Assembly: GCF_000716675.1 (NCBI RefSeq)
Contig: NZ_JNXT01000005.1
Coordinates: forward strand, 1-64,000
From: Streptomyces alboflavus
GTDB lineage: Bacteria > Actinomycetota > Actinomycetes > Streptomycetales > Streptomycetaceae
Reading direction: 5' to 3'
DNA length: 64,000 bases
Part shown: positions 49,951-58,568 of the stretch, one piece after another
Position numbering within the stretch: position 1 is the stretch's first letter
How the letters are laid out: each line of letters begins with the position of its first letter
Made by a program: the position numbers and the translations under genes
Notes under the pieces: model-generated
Told to the model about the DNA's origin: nothing
The model's database searches: none
The model's input: the letters and a program-made list of their open reading frames with translations, nothing else

Positions 49951-51543
49951 ATGAGAAGACCCGTGAGACGCGTCCATCACCGTATGCGCCACTGGATCTG
50001 GCCCGCCGTGCTCGGCCTCGCCGTGGCCTCGCTCTCGGTCAGTGCCCCGGCCGGGGCGGACTCCGACCGGAGCGGGCTGCCCGAAGCCATCGACACCATC
50101 CTCGGGGACCCCCGCATGGAGGGCGGCGCGGCCAGCGTCGTGGTCGCCGACGCCGAGACCGGCAAGACCCTCTACCAGCATCTGTCCAGCGGGCGCCTGA
50201 TGCCCGCGTCCAACACCAAGATGCTGACCTCCGCCGCCGCCCTGGAACTGCTCGGCCCCGACCACCGCTTCCGCACCGACGTGCTCGCCGCCGGCGACCG
50301 GCACGGGCCCGTCCTCAAGGGCGACCTGTACCTGCGCGGCACCGGCGACCCGACGACGCTCGCCAAGGACTACGACAAGCTGGCCGCCGACATCGCGGCC
50401 AAGGGCATCAAACGCGTCTCGGGGCGGCTCGTCGCCGACGACACCCGCTTCGACGACCGCCGCCAGGGCGACACCTGGGGCGCCGACGACGAGTCCTCGT
50501 ACTACGCCGCGCAGATCTCCGCGCTGAGCGTCGCCCCCGACACCGACTACGACACGGGCACCGTCATCGTCGAGGTGGCGCCGGGCGCCGCAGCCGGGGA
50601 CAAGCCGCGCGTCACCGTGACCCCGAAGACCGACTACGTAGACATCGATCTGCGCGCGAAGACGGTCGCCGCGGGCGGCGGCGACACCGTCGCCGTCGAG
50701 CGGCAGCACGGCAAGAACACGATCACCGTCACCGGCGACGTGCCCGTCGGCGGCTCCACCACCAAGGAGTGGATCACCGTCTGGGAGCCGACCCGGTACG
50801 CCGCCGCGATCTTCCGGGACGCGCTCGCCGCCCACGGCGTGAAGGTCAGCGGACCGACCCGGGCCGGGATCGCGACCCCCAAGGGGGCGCGCGAGCTGGC
50901 CGCGCACGACTCCATGGAACTCAGGGACCTGCTGATCCCGTTCATGAAGCTGTCCAACAACATGCACGCCGAGTCCCTGACGAAGGCCATGGGGCACAAG
51001 GCGACCGGGCGGCCCGGCAACTGGAGTGACGGCATCGCGGCCATCAGCGGCTATCTGAAGACCGCCGGGGTCGACCCGGGCAAGCTGCGCCAGGTCGACG
51101 GCTCCGGACTCTCCCGCAAGAACAACGTCGCCGCCGACCAGTTCATCAAGCTGCTCCGCTCGGCCAAGGGCGAGCCGTGGTTCGCCGACTGGTACCGGTC
51201 GCTGCCGGTGGCGTGCGACCCGGACAAGTTCGACGGCGGTACGTTGCGCACGCGCATGTGCGGGACACCGGCGGCGCTCAACGTGCACGCGAAGACCGGA
51301 TCGCTGACCGGCGCGTCCGCCCTCTCCGGGTACGTGACCGACGCGGGTGGCCGTGAGCTGGTCTTCAGCATCGTCCTCAACAACTACCTGCCCTCCTCGG
51401 TGAAGGCCCTGGAGGACGCCATCGTCGTCACCCTCGCCAAGTCCGACGAGGACAGGGCCGTCCTGGTCAGGCCTCGGACGGAGCGCGGGTCCGGGCAGAG
51501 CGGCGACGTCGAGTGCTCGTGGCGCAAGCCCGCACGCTGCTGA
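49951..51543 (+). CDS. dacB: D-alanyl-D-alanine carboxypeptidase / endopeptidase (PBP4, peptidase S13)
   Basis: A 530-residue secreted penicillin-binding protein. A signal segment (IWPAVLGLAVASLSVSAPAGA) is followed by the three catalytic motifs of family S13: S87-N-T-K90, S335-N-N337 and K448-T-G450. The ~150-residue insert between SxxK and SxN is typical of the class. It trims or cleaves peptidoglycan cross-links outside the cell. The ATG at 49951 is preceded by a weak AGGG; a downstream ATG at 49984 would still leave a usable signal peptide. Its last 77 nt overlap the convergent MFS gene. Confidence 0.9.
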   Translation: MRRPVRRVHHRMRHWIWPAVLGLAVASLSVSAPAGADSDRSGLPEAIDTILGDPRMEGGAASVVVADAETGKTLYQHLSSGRLMPASNTKMLTSAAALELLGPDHRFRTDVLAAGDRHGPVLKGDLYLRGTGDPTTLAKDYDKLAADIAAKGIKRVSGRLVADDTRFDDRRQGDTWGADDESSYYAAQISALSVAPDTDYDTGTVIVEVAPGAAAGDKPRVTVTPKTDYVDIDLRAKTVAAGGGDTVAVERQHGKNTITVTGDVPVGGSTTKEWITVWEPTRYAAAIFRDALAAHGVKVSGPTRAGIATPKGARELAAHDSMELRDLLIPFMKLSNNMHAESLTKAMGHKATGRPGNWSDGIAAISGYLKTAGVDPGKLRQVDGSGLSRKNNVAADQFIKLLRSAKGEPWFADWYRSLPVACDPDKFDGGTLRTRMCGTPAALNVHAKTGSLTGASALSGYVTDAGGRELVFSIVLNNYLPSSVKALEDAIVVTLAKSDEDRAVLVRPRTERGSGQSGDVECSWRKPARC

Positions 51544-52927
51544 GCAGCAGCGCGCACAGCGCGGCGGCGACCGGCACGGCGTAGGCGGCGGCGGGGCTCA
51601 CATGCTCCGCCGTCCAGCCGCCGCCCGCCGCGCCGCACGCGATGCCCCCGAGGAGGCCGGTCACGGCGAGGGTCATGGCCTCGTTCAACTGCCCCTCGGG
51701 GGCGTACCGCTGCACCAGTGTCATGCCCGTCACCATCGTCGGGGCGGTCGCCATCCCGGCCACCAGGAGCGCCCCCGCGAGCACGACGAGCGAGCCGGTC
51801 GCCGCCACGGCGAGGAGCGGCAGCGTCATCAGGACCGCCATCGCGAGGCCGCACAGGACGTGCCGCCGGTCCGGGGAACCGCTCGGCCGCAGCGCTCCGT
51901 AGACGAGCCCCGCCCCGCACGAGCCCGCGGCCTGTAGGGCGAGGACGACACCCGCGGCCGCCTTGTGGCCCCGCTCGTCCGCGTACGCGATGGTGGCGAC
52001 CTCCATGGCGCCGAAGACGGCCCCGGTCGCGAGGAACACCACGAGCAGAGAGGGCATCCCGCGGGTGCGCAGCGGCGACTTCGGCCTCGGCGCCTTGTCC
52101 GTACGCTCCCGGACCGGGGGTTCCGTGGTGCGCTGCGCGGCGAAGAGCAGCACACCGGTCAGCAGCAGGACGGCACCCACGAGGGTGCCCGCCTGCGGGA
52201 AGAGCGCCCCGCACAGGAACGCCGCGAGCACCGGGCCGAGCATGAAGCACAGCTCGTCCGCCGCCTGCTCGAAGGAGTTGGCGGTGTGCAGCGCGTCCGG
52301 CTCGCCCTTGAGCAGATGCGACCAGCGCGCCCGCGACATGCCCCCGGTGTTCGGGGTCGTGGCCGTCGCCGCGTACGAGGCGAACAGCGTCCAGTCCGGC
52401 GCCCCGAAGCGCACGCACAGGAGCAGCGACAGCGAGCCCAGCACGGCGAGGACCGTGGCGGGCACGGCGACGCGCGCCTGCCCGTACCGGTCGACCATGC
52501 GGGCCGTCCAGGGCCCCACGACGGCGGTCGCGGCGAGCCCGGTGGCGGTGACGGCGCCCGCGAGGGCGTAGGAGTCACGGGCCCCCGCGATCATGATCAC
52601 GGCGCTCACGCTGAACATGCCCATGGGCAGCCGGGCGATGAGGTTGCCGACCGTGAAGGCGGTGGCGCCGGGTATCGCGAAGAGGCGGGCGTAGGGGTTG
52701 CGGGGGCGGCGGGTACGGGTGCGGGGGGCCTGTTGCGGTGCGGGGGTGGGCGATGTGGTGGGCGAGGGGGGCTCCGGGGTGGTGGGTGCGGTGGGTGTGG
52801 CGGATGCGATGGGTGCTGGGGATGTGGTGGATGCGACAGACGTGGCGGACGCGACAGACGCGGTGGATGCGACAGACTTTGCGGACGCGGTGGGTGCGGT
52901 GTGGGAGTCGGCAGGGGCCTCGGGCAT
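51467..52927 (-). CDS. MFS transporter with low-complexity N-terminus
   Basis: A 486-residue major facilitator with about twelve helices; the intracellular loop MVDRYGQARV is the degenerate motif between helices 2 and 3. It looks like the multidrug/efflux branch of MFS. Residues ~10-75 are a repetitive Ala/Ser/Thr/Val/Pro sequence (ASTASVASATSVASTTS) encoded by short GACAGACGYGG-like DNA repeats; a shorter start within it is possible. It is divergent from a LysR regulator, the classical arrangement of a regulated exporter. Its 3' end overlaps dacB by 77 nt. Confidence 0.87.
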   Translation of the reverse strand: MPEAPADSHTAPTASAKSVASTASVASATSVASTTSPAPIASATPTAPTTPEPPSPTTSPTPAPQQAPRTRTRRPRNPYARLFAIPGATAFTVGNLIARLPMGMFSVSAVIMIAGARDSYALAGAVTATGLAATAVVGPWTARMVDRYGQARVAVPATVLAVLGSLSLLLCVRFGAPDWTLFASYAATATTPNTGGMSRARWSHLLKGEPDALHTANSFEQAADELCFMLGPVLAAFLCGALFPQAGTLVGAVLLLTGVLLFAAQRTTEPPVRERTDKAPRPKSPLRTRGMPSLLVVFLATGAVFGAMEVATIAYADERGHKAAAGVVLALQAAGSCGAGLVYGALRPSGSPDRRHVLCGLAMAVLMTLPLLAVAATGSLVVLAGALLVAGMATAPTMVTGMTLVQRYAPEGQLNEAMTLAVTGLLGGIACGAAGGGWTAEHVSPAAAYAVPVAAALCALLLSSVRACATSTRRRRSARTRAPSEA

Positions 52928-53010
52928 GGCTTCAGCCTCGCCGCCGCGCGCGGGCGGGGTCCAACACCTTCTGGAGGCCGATTCACGCGCCTGGGTTGTA
53001 AGTTCGCGGG

Positions 53011-54111
53011 ATGACAGAACCGCCGCCCGGGGAGCCGTCCGTGCCCGCGACCAGGCCTACGTCCGCCTCCGACCCGCCGCCCGCCTCTCCCTCGTCCGGG
53101 GGGCCGCCGCCCGCTTCCCCGCCGCCCGCCGTCCCCCGTGACGTGGACCCCCGCCTCCTGCGTGCCTTCCTCGCCGTCGCCGAGGAGCTGCACTTCACCC
53201 GGGCCGCCGCCCGCCTGTACGTGGCCCAGCAGGCACTGAGCCGGGACGTTCGACGGCTCGAACGGGAGCTCGCGGTGGACCTGTTCGCGCGGTCGACGCG
53301 GCAGGTGACGCTGACCGCCGACGGCGAGCGGCTGCTGCCGTACGCGCGGCGGGTCCTCGCGGCGCACGACGAGCTGTCGGCCGCCTTCGCGCGCGGGAGC
53401 GCGGCCGCGGCGCTCCGGCCGCTGCTCGTCGACCTCAACAGCCCCGGTCTGGTCTTCGGCCGGATCCTGGACCGGGCCCGTGAATTGGCGCCGCAGTGCG
53501 AGCTGATGGCCCGCTTCGAGAGCGGTCTGACCGGCGCCGCCGCCGAGATCGTGGCGGGGCGTCTGGACGTGTCGTTCGGCCGGTTCGCCGGACTGCCCGA
53601 GTCCGTACGCGCGGGACTCGGCCACCAGCCCGTGCGGTACGAGCCGATGGCGGTGCTGCTCCCCGTCGACCACCCGCTCGCGGGGCTCGACACGGTGCCG
53701 CTCGACCGGCTCGCGGGCGAGCGCGTCTACGCGGGCGCGGGCAACGAACGCACCCTGGAGTGGACCGATTTGGCGCGCCGCCTCTTCGACGGCCGCGGCA
53801 TCGAGGTCGCGCCGCCCGCCCCGCTCGCCGTCGGCCCCGAGGAGTTCGCGCGGATCATGGCGAAGCACCGCAACCCCGTGCTCGCCGTCGTCGGCTTCCC
53901 CGAGCTGCCCGGCTGTGTGCTGCGGCCGCTCGTCGACCCCGTACCGCTGTCGCCGGTGTCGCTCGTGTGGCGCCGCGGTCTGCGGCACCCCGGCCTCGAC
54001 GCGCTGCGCCGCGCGGCGGCCGAACTCGCGGCGGAGGAAGACTGGCTGAACCGACCGGCGGACGGATGGATTCCGGCCACCGATGCACTCATCATGATGA
54101 TTCAGGACTGA
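53011..54111 (+). CDS. LysR-family transcriptional regulator
   Basis: A 366-residue regulator. A Pro/Ser-rich N-terminal extension of ~45 residues precedes the winged HTH (PRLLRAFLAVAEELHFTRAAARLYVAQQALSRDVRR read in two parts, residues ~47-105). The C-terminal effector domain is of the periplasmic-binding type. A -10-like TAAGTT (52999-53004) ends six nt before the ATG, suggesting leaderless expression. The 83-bp divergent promoter region with the MFS gene is the expected binding site. The effector is unknown. Confidence 0.9.
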   Translation: MTEPPPGEPSVPATRPTSASDPPPASPSSGGPPPASPPPAVPRDVDPRLLRAFLAVAEELHFTRAAARLYVAQQALSRDVRRLERELAVDLFARSTRQVTLTADGERLLPYARRVLAAHDELSAAFARGSAAAALRPLLVDLNSPGLVFGRILDRARELAPQCELMARFESGLTGAAAEIVAGRLDVSFGRFAGLPESVRAGLGHQPVRYEPMAVLLPVDHPLAGLDTVPLDRLAGERVYAGAGNERTLEWTDLARRLFDGRGIEVAPPAPLAVGPEEFARIMAKHRNPVLAVVGFPELPGCVLRPLVDPVPLSPVSLVWRRGLRHPGLDALRRAAAELAAEEDWLNRPADGWIPATDALIMMIQD

Positions 54112-54270
54112 CGTAAAACCACGGTTGTCACCGGCGTGCGCTACATTCGGCTTCCGGGTGCGGTGTGATAAGGGGGGCGCCTGGATCGGGTGGGGGCCCG
54201 ATCCGGACGACGAGTGCCCGGTACGTCGTACGCGCCCGCATCACGAAACCCGTGGGGGGTGTGCGTACGC

Positions 54271-55242
54271 ATGGAGAGCCGACGAGAAAACGGGTCATCG
54301 AGGCCCACAGAAGGTCATTTCGGGCCCGATGGCGACCGGCCGGAGTGGTCGGGCGGACTGCCCGCGCCGACGCACGACCCGAACGAGGTCACCGTCCAGA
54401 TCGACGGCGTCGGCCGGTGCCTGGCGGGGGAGTCCGGCGGCTCGACGGCCGGTGGTACACGCGTCATGCAGGGGTTTTCGGACACCCGGAGCGTGGCTGA
54501 TACACCGGTGTTCGTCGACGAGACCGGCCGCAGGAGCAGACGGTATCGCCGGATCGGCGCGGCCGTGGGCCTTCTCTGCGCGGGATACGCCGTCGTCATG
54601 GCCGCCACGCTCGTCTCGGGGAACTCCAGCGCGCCCTGGCTGCCGGTGCCCGACCCCAAGGACGAGCAGCCCGCGAGCCAGGTCGACACCCCTGAGCTGC
54701 CGACCGAGCCGGCCGCCGGGCCGACGGCACCCGCCACCGGCGGCGCCGCGCCCAAGTCGCCTTCCGCTTCTGCCTCCACGCCCCCGTCCACGTCCACGGA
54801 CGCACGGTCCGGTGACGGCGGGGCGCCGGGGGCGGGCGGTGAGCCCGGGCGTTCCATACCGTCGGCGCGGGGCGGTGACGCGGCGGGTGGGTTCGAGGGC
54901 TCCTCGGGGTCGCGTCCCGCGCGCGAAGGCGCTGGGCCCGGCGGTAAGTCCGGCTCGCGTCCGGGTGGGGGCGGCAGCGCCACGGGGGCGCCCGCGCCCG
55001 GCGGTGACGCCACGGCTCCCGGGGCGGATCCGGACGGCCGGGGCCCCGCGCCCACGGAGGAGAGCGGTCCGCCTGTGGCTCCGCCCACGGGAACGCCGGA
55101 CGGTGGTGGCGGTGGTGGCGGTGGTGCCGAGGGTGGCGGTGGTGCCGGGGCGGATGCGGGTGGTGAGGCGGGGGCCGGGGTGCGAGCCGTGGCCGACGGG
55201 CGGGTCCAGGGGGACGGGGTCGCGGAAGGCGTACGCGCATGA
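54271..55242 (+). CDS. matA: Single-pass membrane protein upstream of the MatB-like synthase (MatA-like)
   Basis: A 323-residue protein with a ~100-residue hydrophilic N-terminal part, one membrane helix (IGAAVGLLCAGYAVVMAATLV) and a long Pro/Gly/Ser-rich outer segment of low complexity ending in Gly runs. There are no catalytic motifs. It overlaps the following synthase gene by 4 nt (ATGA), so the two are coupled. Position and topology match MatA of the Streptomyces matAB locus for extracellular aggregation polymer; I assign the symbol by context, not by alignment. The start is uncertain: ATG at 54271 is used, and ATG at 54466 (MQGFSDTRS) is a strong alternative. Confidence 0.6.
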   Translation: MESRRENGSSRPTEGHFGPDGDRPEWSGGLPAPTHDPNEVTVQIDGVGRCLAGESGGSTAGGTRVMQGFSDTRSVADTPVFVDETGRRSRRYRRIGAAVGLLCAGYAVVMAATLVSGNSSAPWLPVPDPKDEQPASQVDTPELPTEPAAGPTAPATGGAAPKSPSASASTPPSTSTDARSGDGGAPGAGGEPGRSIPSARGGDAAGGFEGSSGSRPAREGAGPGGKSGSRPGGGGSATGAPAPGGDATAPGADPDGRGPAPTEESGPPVAPPTGTPDGGGGGGGGAEGGGGAGADAGGEAGAGVRAVADGRVQGDGVAEGVRA

Positions 55243-57689
55243 ACTTCCGTTCCGGTGGGCGCGGGTCGGTCGAGGGGGCGTCCACTTCGGCTTCCGTTTT
55301 CGCGCAGGTGTCTGCTCCTGGTCCTGCTCCTGGTCCTGAGCCTGCACCTGGTCCTGCACCTGGTCCTGGTCCTGGTCCTGCGCCAGCTCCTGCCCCGGCC
55401 CCCGCTCCCGGCGAAGGCCGAAGCCCAGCGCGCCCCCACCGCAGGCGCGGACACAAGACCACGCGCCCCCGCCCTCGTCCCCGCTCCCGTGTGCGTTTCC
55501 GCCCCCGCCCCCGCCTCCCGATGCGCTACCTCCTGCCCGCACTCCTCCTCGTGGCCCTGATCGCCATGCTGATGCTGCGCGGCTACGTACACAGCGAGAT
55601 CCAGGCCGACCACCGGGTGCGGCCGCCCGCGGCCACGGACCAGGTGCCGAAGAAGATCCTCCAGGGCGGCCCGGTCATCGACACGCGCGACGGCCGGACG
55701 CAGTCCCTGCGCGTCCCCGACCACCGCCTGGTGCTGACCTTCGACGACGGCCCCGACCCGGAGTGGACCCCCAAGGTCCTCGACGTGCTCGCCGAACACG
55801 ACGCGCACGCCGTCTTCTTCGTCACCGGCACGATGGCCTCGCGCCACCCCGGCCTGGTGCGCCGCATGGTCGACGAGGGCCACGAGGTGGGCCTGCACAC
55901 CTTCAACCACCCGGACCTGTCCTACCAGTCGAAGGACCGCGTCGACCGGGAGCTGTCCCAGAGCCAGCTGGCGCTCGCGGGCGCGGCGGGCATCCGTACG
56001 TCCCTGTTCCGGCCGCCGTACTCGTCGTTCGCCGACGCCCTGGACAACAAGTCCTGGCCGGTCACCCGGCACGTCGGCAGCCGCGGTTACCTCACGGTGG
56101 TCACCGACACCGACAGCGAGGACTGGAAGCGCCCCGGCGCCGACGAGATCGTCCGCCGCGCCACGCCCGCCGACGGCAAGGGCGCGGTCGTCCTGATGCA
56201 CGACTCGGGCGGCGACCGCTCCCAGACCGTCGCCGCGCTCGACCGCCTCATCCCCCGACTCGCGGGGCAGGGCTACGAGTTCACCAACCTCACCGAGGCC
56301 CTGGGTGCGGGCACGACCGGCGCGCACGCGCGCGTGGAGGGCCTCGAGCTGTGGCGCGGCAAAGCCTGGGTGCTCCTGGTCGGCGCCGCGGAACACACCA
56401 CGGACGCCCTGGTGATCGGCCTGGCCGTGGTCGGCGTGCTGGTCATCGCCCGTTTCGGCCTGATGCTGCTGCTGTCGGCGGCGCATGCCCGGCGGGTGCG
56501 GGGGCGGGACTTCAGCTGGGGCGGCTCCCGCAGGGGCGGCTCCCGCAGGGGCGGTTCCCGCCGGGGCGGCTCCGGCACGGACGGGGCGGCGGTGACGGAA
56601 CCGGTGTCGGTCCTGGTGCCCGCCTACAACGAGGCGAAGTGCATAGAGAACACCGTCCGTTCCCTCACCACGAGCGACCACCCCATCGAGGTCATCGTCA
56701 TCGACGACGGCTCCACGGACGGCACGGCCCGCACGGTCGAAGGCCTCGGCCTGCCGAACGTACGCGTCGTACGGCAGCACAACGCGGGCAAGCCCGCCGC
56801 CCTCAACCGGGGTCTGGCCAACGCCCGGCACGACCTGATCGTCATGATGGACGGCGACACGGTCTTCGAGGCGGCCACCGTGCGCGAACTGGTCCAGCCG
56901 TTCGCCGACCCGCGCGTGGGCGCCGTCGCGGGCAACGCGAAGGTGGGCAACAGAAACTCCCTCATCGGGGCCTGGCAGCACATCGAGTACGTGATGGGCT
57001 TCAACCTCGACCGCCGCATGTACGACGTACTGCGCTGCATGCCGACCATCCCCGGCGCGGTGGGCGCCTTCCGGCGCACGGCCCTGGAGCGCGTCGGCGG
57101 CATGAGCGACGACACGCTCGCCGAGGACACCGACGTCACGATGGCGCTGCACCGCGACGGCTGGCGGGTCGTGTACGCGGAGCGGGCGCGCGCGTGGACC
57201 GAGGCGCCGGAGACCGTGCGGCAGCTGTGGTCCCAGCGCTACCGCTGGTCGTACGGCACGATGCAGGCGATCTGGAAGCACCGCCGCGCGCTCGTCGATT
57301 CGGGTCCGTCCGGCCGCTTCGGCCGCGTCGGCCTGCCCCTCGTCTCCCTCTTCATGATCGTCGCGCCTCTCCTCGCCCCCCTGATCGACGTCTTCCTCCT
57401 CTACGGCCTGGTCTTCGGCCCCACCGGTCAGACCGTCCTCGCCTGGCTCGGCGTCCTCACCCTCCAGGCGGTCTGCGCGGCCTACGCCTTCCGTCTCGAC
57501 CGCGAACCCCTGACCCACCTCATATCCCTCCCCCTCCAACAACTGCTCTACCGCCAACTCATGTACGTCGTCCTCCTCCAGTCCTGGATCACCGCCCTCA
57601 CCGGCGGCCGCCTCCGCTGGCAGAAACTGCGCCGCACCGGGGCGGTCGGGGCGCCGCCCGGTACGCAGCCCCGTACGCACTGGGCGTGA
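55239..57689 (+). CDS. matB: Bifunctional polysaccharide deacetylase / GT2 synthase (MatB-like)
   Basis: An 816-residue membrane enzyme. A Pro/Ala/Gly-rich then Arg-rich cytoplasmic N-terminus leads to helix 1 (YLLPALLLVALIAMLMLRG). The outer NodB deacetylase domain has TFDDGPD with D169/D170, HTFNH with H220 and H224, RPPYSS and VLMHDSGG. After another helix, a GT2 synthase domain shows VPAYNE, IDDGSTDGTA, MMDGDT, AEDTDVT and the processivity motif QRYRW, followed by several helices. This is the layout of a synthase that polymerises and deacetylates an N-acetylhexosamine chain. In S. lividans MatB makes a PNAG-like polymer that drives pellet formation. GSRRGG repeats lie between the halves. 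Confidence 0.85.
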   Translation: MNFRSGGRGSVEGASTSASVFAQVSAPGPAPGPEPAPGPAPGPGPGPAPAPAPAPAPGEGRSPARPHRRRGHKTTRPRPRPRSRVRFRPRPRLPMRYLLPALLLVALIAMLMLRGYVHSEIQADHRVRPPAATDQVPKKILQGGPVIDTRDGRTQSLRVPDHRLVLTFDDGPDPEWTPKVLDVLAEHDAHAVFFVTGTMASRHPGLVRRMVDEGHEVGLHTFNHPDLSYQSKDRVDRELSQSQLALAGAAGIRTSLFRPPYSSFADALDNKSWPVTRHVGSRGYLTVVTDTDSEDWKRPGADEIVRRATPADGKGAVVLMHDSGGDRSQTVAALDRLIPRLAGQGYEFTNLTEALGAGTTGAHARVEGLELWRGKAWVLLVGAAEHTTDALVIGLAVVGVLVIARFGLMLLLSAAHARRVRGRDFSWGGSRRGGSRRGGSRRGGSGTDGAAVTEPVSVLVPAYNEAKCIENTVRSLTTSDHPIEVIVIDDGSTDGTARTVEGLGLPNVRVVRQHNAGKPAALNRGLANARHDLIVMMDGDTVFEAATVRELVQPFADPRVGAVAGNAKVGNRNSLIGAWQHIEYVMGFNLDRRMYDVLRCMPTIPGAVGAFRRTALERVGGMSDDTLAEDTDVTMALHRDGWRVVYAERARAWTEAPETVRQLWSQRYRWSYGTMQAIWKHRRALVDSGPSGRFGRVGLPLVSLFMIVAPLLAPLIDVFLLYGLVFGPTGQTVLAWLGVLTLQAVCAAYAFRLDREPLTHLISLPLQQLLYRQLMYVVLLQSWITALTGGRLRWQKLRRTGAVGAPPGTQPRTHWA

Positions 57690-57846
57690 CTGGCAAGGCC
57701 CCCGACCGACACAGGCCGGTAATCATCGCTCGGCGTTGTGCGACTGTTAGGCAACAACGTCCCGCACAAGGCTTCGATATGCCCACATCTGTCCCTGTGC
57801 TGGGTAAACCTCACTCTCGCTTCGCGCAGTGCCCGTGGATAGCGTG

Positions 57847-57866
57847 GGGTTCACTCAAGTGAACCC
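57847..57866. promoter_or_regulatory. Perfect 20-bp palindrome upstream of the lipoprotein gene
   Basis: GGGTTCACT-CA-AGTGAACCC, arms of 9 bp with a 2-nt centre, lies 40 bp upstream of the GTG start of the lipoprotein. A third related half-site (ACTGAACCCA) follows at about 57876-57885. This is a probable operator of a dimeric repressor. Confidence 0.65.
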
Positions 57867-57905
57867 ATTGACCCCACTGAACCCACGTCCCACCGGGAGC
57901 TGACT

Positions 57906-58568
57906 GTGAACCGCCGACCTGCCTTGCTCGCGGTGGCCGCGCTGACGACTGCCGCGGCTCTGTCGCTCTCCGCCTGCGGTGGCGGAGACGGCGACTCCAA
58001 GAGCGACGACAAGATCGAGGGTGCCGGATCGACGGCGAGCGAGAAGCCGTCGCCGTCAGCGTCAGAGGCGGCCGATCGATCCGACCGGCCGAAGGTCGAC
58101 ATGCCCAAGGGCGTGAGCAATGTCTTCGAGGGTGGGTCGACCGGAGATGCGAAAAAGGACGCCGTCCTTGAGGACAACGCACGGAACCTTGACGCCATCG
58201 ACGTCGCGATCACTGTGGGTGGGAAGTCTTCCCAGAAGGCGCTCAAGTTCTACAACAGCGGCAAGGCTCTCATCGCCACGGCCTCGTACATCCAGGGCTA
58301 CTACGACGACGGAAAGAGCTACATCGGCGCCACGCGCTACTACGACCGGCAGGTCACGTTCCACGGTGCGAGTGAAGCGACCGTGACGTATTGCGCCGAC
58401 GCGACGAAGACGTATCCCAAGGATCGCAAGACCGGCAAAGTCGACAGGTCCATCCCTGCCTCTGCCAACGACTACACCTTCTTCAACGAGCGCCTGAAGA
58501 AGAACGCCAAGGGCGTTTGGCAGTCGGTCGATGTCCTGTCCGAGACAGGAGCGAAGAAGTGCATGTGA
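57906..58568 (+). CDS. Putative lipoprotein of unknown function
   Basis: A 220-residue precursor. The signal LAVAALTTAAALSLSAC ends in a lipobox with Cys24, followed by a Gly/Asp/Ser/Lys linker (~50 residues) and a compact mature domain of ~150 residues with two cysteines near the end (VTYCADATKTY, GAKKCM). No family is recognised. The GTG start has GGGAG about 7 nt upstream. It overlaps the following secreted-protein gene by one base, so they are probably co-expressed and act together at the membrane surface. Codon use is less GC-biased than in the genes to the left. Confidence 0.75.
   Translation: MNRRPALLAVAALTTAAALSLSACGGGDGDSKSDDKIEGAGSTASEKPSPSASEAADRSDRPKVDMPKGVSNVFEGGSTGDAKKDAVLEDNARNLDAIDVAITVGGKSSQKALKFYNSGKALIATASYIQGYYDDGKSYIGATRYYDRQVTFHGASEATVTYCADATKTYPKDRKTGKVDRSIPASANDYTFFNERLKKNAKGVWQSVDVLSETGAKKCM

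Noticed and set aside
49581..49952. Minus-strand frame with the peptide MAGIEPASNGAEPG
   Set aside because: It is antisense to tmRNA. This kind of peptide is a well-known spurious prediction from the T-arm and acceptor end of structural RNAs.
57847..57866. BldD-type box
   Set aside because: The palindrome is 12 bp at its core (TCACTCAAGTGA) and lacks the central G and spacing of the BldD consensus; a different regulator is more likely.
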